Assembly (NCBI GenBank): GCA_027449005.1 | Contig: DAIDML010000230.1 | Location: 1 to 5,642, forward strand | Direction of reading: 5' to 3' | DNA: 5,642 nt | Source: Erysipelotrichaceae bacterium | GTDB taxonomy: Bacteria > Bacillota_I > Bacilli_A > Erysipelotrichales > Erysipelotrichaceae | Part shown: one piece after another, positions 5,073 through 5,642 of the stretch | Layout: each line of letters starts with the position of its first letter | How positions within the stretch are numbered: position 1 is the stretch's first letter | Notes under the pieces: model-generated | What the model saw: the letters and a program-made list of their open reading frames with translations, nothing else | Told to the model about the DNA's origin: nothing | Databases searched by the model: none | Position numbers and translations under genes: made by a program

Positions 5073-5642
5073 ATGTATCATTTCCCTAAAACTATTCAAA
5101 AAGCAATTAATGATGAAATATACAGTATTGATGACATTGGAATATCCAATGCTGAGATTTTTATGTTTTCAGATAAAGTGTTAAAAATTCAAGATAATGT
5201 CATTCTAGCCGAAAGAGAGAAGGATTTATTGATTTGGTTGAAAGATGTCATTAATACTCCGCTAGTGCTAGCATTTGAGAAAGATGAGTCAAAGGCGAAT
5301 CTACTGATGACCAGACTAAGTGGTGAGATGTTGGAAACGCTAGATCTTTCTGCAGAGCAAGTGGTTCATATTCTAGCACAAGCGCTTAAACAGTGGTGGT
5401 CAATTGATCCCTTGCTTTGTCCATTTGATTATTCACTTGAAACTAAATTACAGGAAGCATATCAGAATATCTTAAATGATGACATTGATGTGTCACAAGC
5501 CAATGATGAGACCTTTGGAGAGTTTGGGTATAAAGATCCACTTGAACTTTATACATGGTTGAAAGAACATCAACCTAAAGTAGACATTGTAGTCAGTCAT
5601 GGTGATTTCACTTTTGAAAACATCATCGTTAATCATGATATG
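5073..5642 (+). CDS. APH(3')-type aminoglycoside phosphotransferase-like kinase, N-terminal part, partial
   Basis: The frame is open for 190 codons from ATG 5073 to the right edge. AAAGGA (5061-5066) lies 6 nt before the ATG. The protein resembles APH(3') enzymes, which transfer ATP gamma-phosphate to the 3'-hydroxyl of kanamycin-type drugs. It aligns by eye with APH(3')-IIIa along most of its length. Visible features are VLKI with the ATP-binding lysine (Lys38), EREKDLLIWL with the helix Glu (Glu49), PLVLAFE (63-69), LLMTRLSGE (77-85), SIDPLLCPF (110-118), KDPLELY (154-160) and the catalytic loop HGDFTFEN (176-183) with Asp178 and Asn183. The downstream metal-binding Asp (DLG/DxG) and the C-terminal lobe lie beyond the window. 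The segment before SID reads QWW where APH(3') enzymes often have a LH-type motif. Real drug resistance is not shown. It could be a chromosomal kinase for another substrate, and there are no mobile-element signs here. Confidence 0.88.
   Translation, partial: MYHFPKTIQKAINDEIYSIDDIGISNAEIFMFSDKVLKIQDNVILAEREKDLLIWLKDVINTPLVLAFEKDESKANLLMTRLSGEMLETLDLSAEQVVHILAQALKQWWSIDPLLCPFDYSLETKLQEAYQNILNDDIDVSQANDETFGEFGYKDPLELYTWLKEHQPKVDIVVSHGDFTFENIIVNHDM

Overview
The window is AT-rich, low-GC DNA that looks like a Bacillota chromosome. Ribosome binding sites are AAAGGA or AAAGGAG type, promoters are of the housekeeping sigma type, and the coding sequence is dense. TGA ends two of the genes as a real stop, so the genetic code is standard and not that of Mycoplasma. 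Protein style and codon use suggest an Erysipelotrichia-like or neighbouring low-GC Gram-positive lineage, but this is an impression from sequence and not a proven placement. I see no mobile element, CRISPR array, tRNA or rRNA.

Layout, left to right on the + strand. (1) The last ~113 codons of ptsI (PTS Enzyme I) end at 343 and are followed by an intrinsic terminator whose T-tract unit is repeated three times in tandem. (2) A separately promoted pair follows: a Gfo/Idh/MocA-family oxidoreductase (446-1423), which may be read from a leaderless mRNA, overlaps by 4 nt (ATGA) a small two-helix membrane protein with a bacterial PH-like domain (1420-1842). (3) A perfect hairpin at 1841-1869 lies between convergent genes and contains or touches both stop codons. 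(4) On the - strand, two different DUF1801-family proteins lie head to tail (2629 down to 1860). The downstream one resembles the YdhG/frataxin-like subgroup. (5) A 142-bp divergent intergenic region holds a near-perfect palindrome and promoters for both directions. (6) On the + strand, a 748-residue membrane protein (2772-5018) has a large extracytoplasmic sensor region, a degenerate GGDEF domain (signature EGDRF) and a largely intact EAL domain. (7) The first 190 codons of an APH(3')-type aminoglycoside phosphotransferase-like kinase start at 5073 and run off the right edge.

The genes do not form one pathway. The oxidoreductase/PH pair and the DUF1801 pair are each likely co-transcribed. 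The GGDEF-EAL protein is the most informative gene: it is best read as a membrane-bound c-di-GMP phosphodiesterase (or c-di-GMP/GTP sensor) whose cyclase half has been lost, with two changes in EAL motifs that leave its activity uncertain. I found no convincing evidence of an entirely new system. The best leads are the altered GGDEF/EAL residues with an unclassified sensor region, the palindrome in the divergent promoter region, and the leaderless start.
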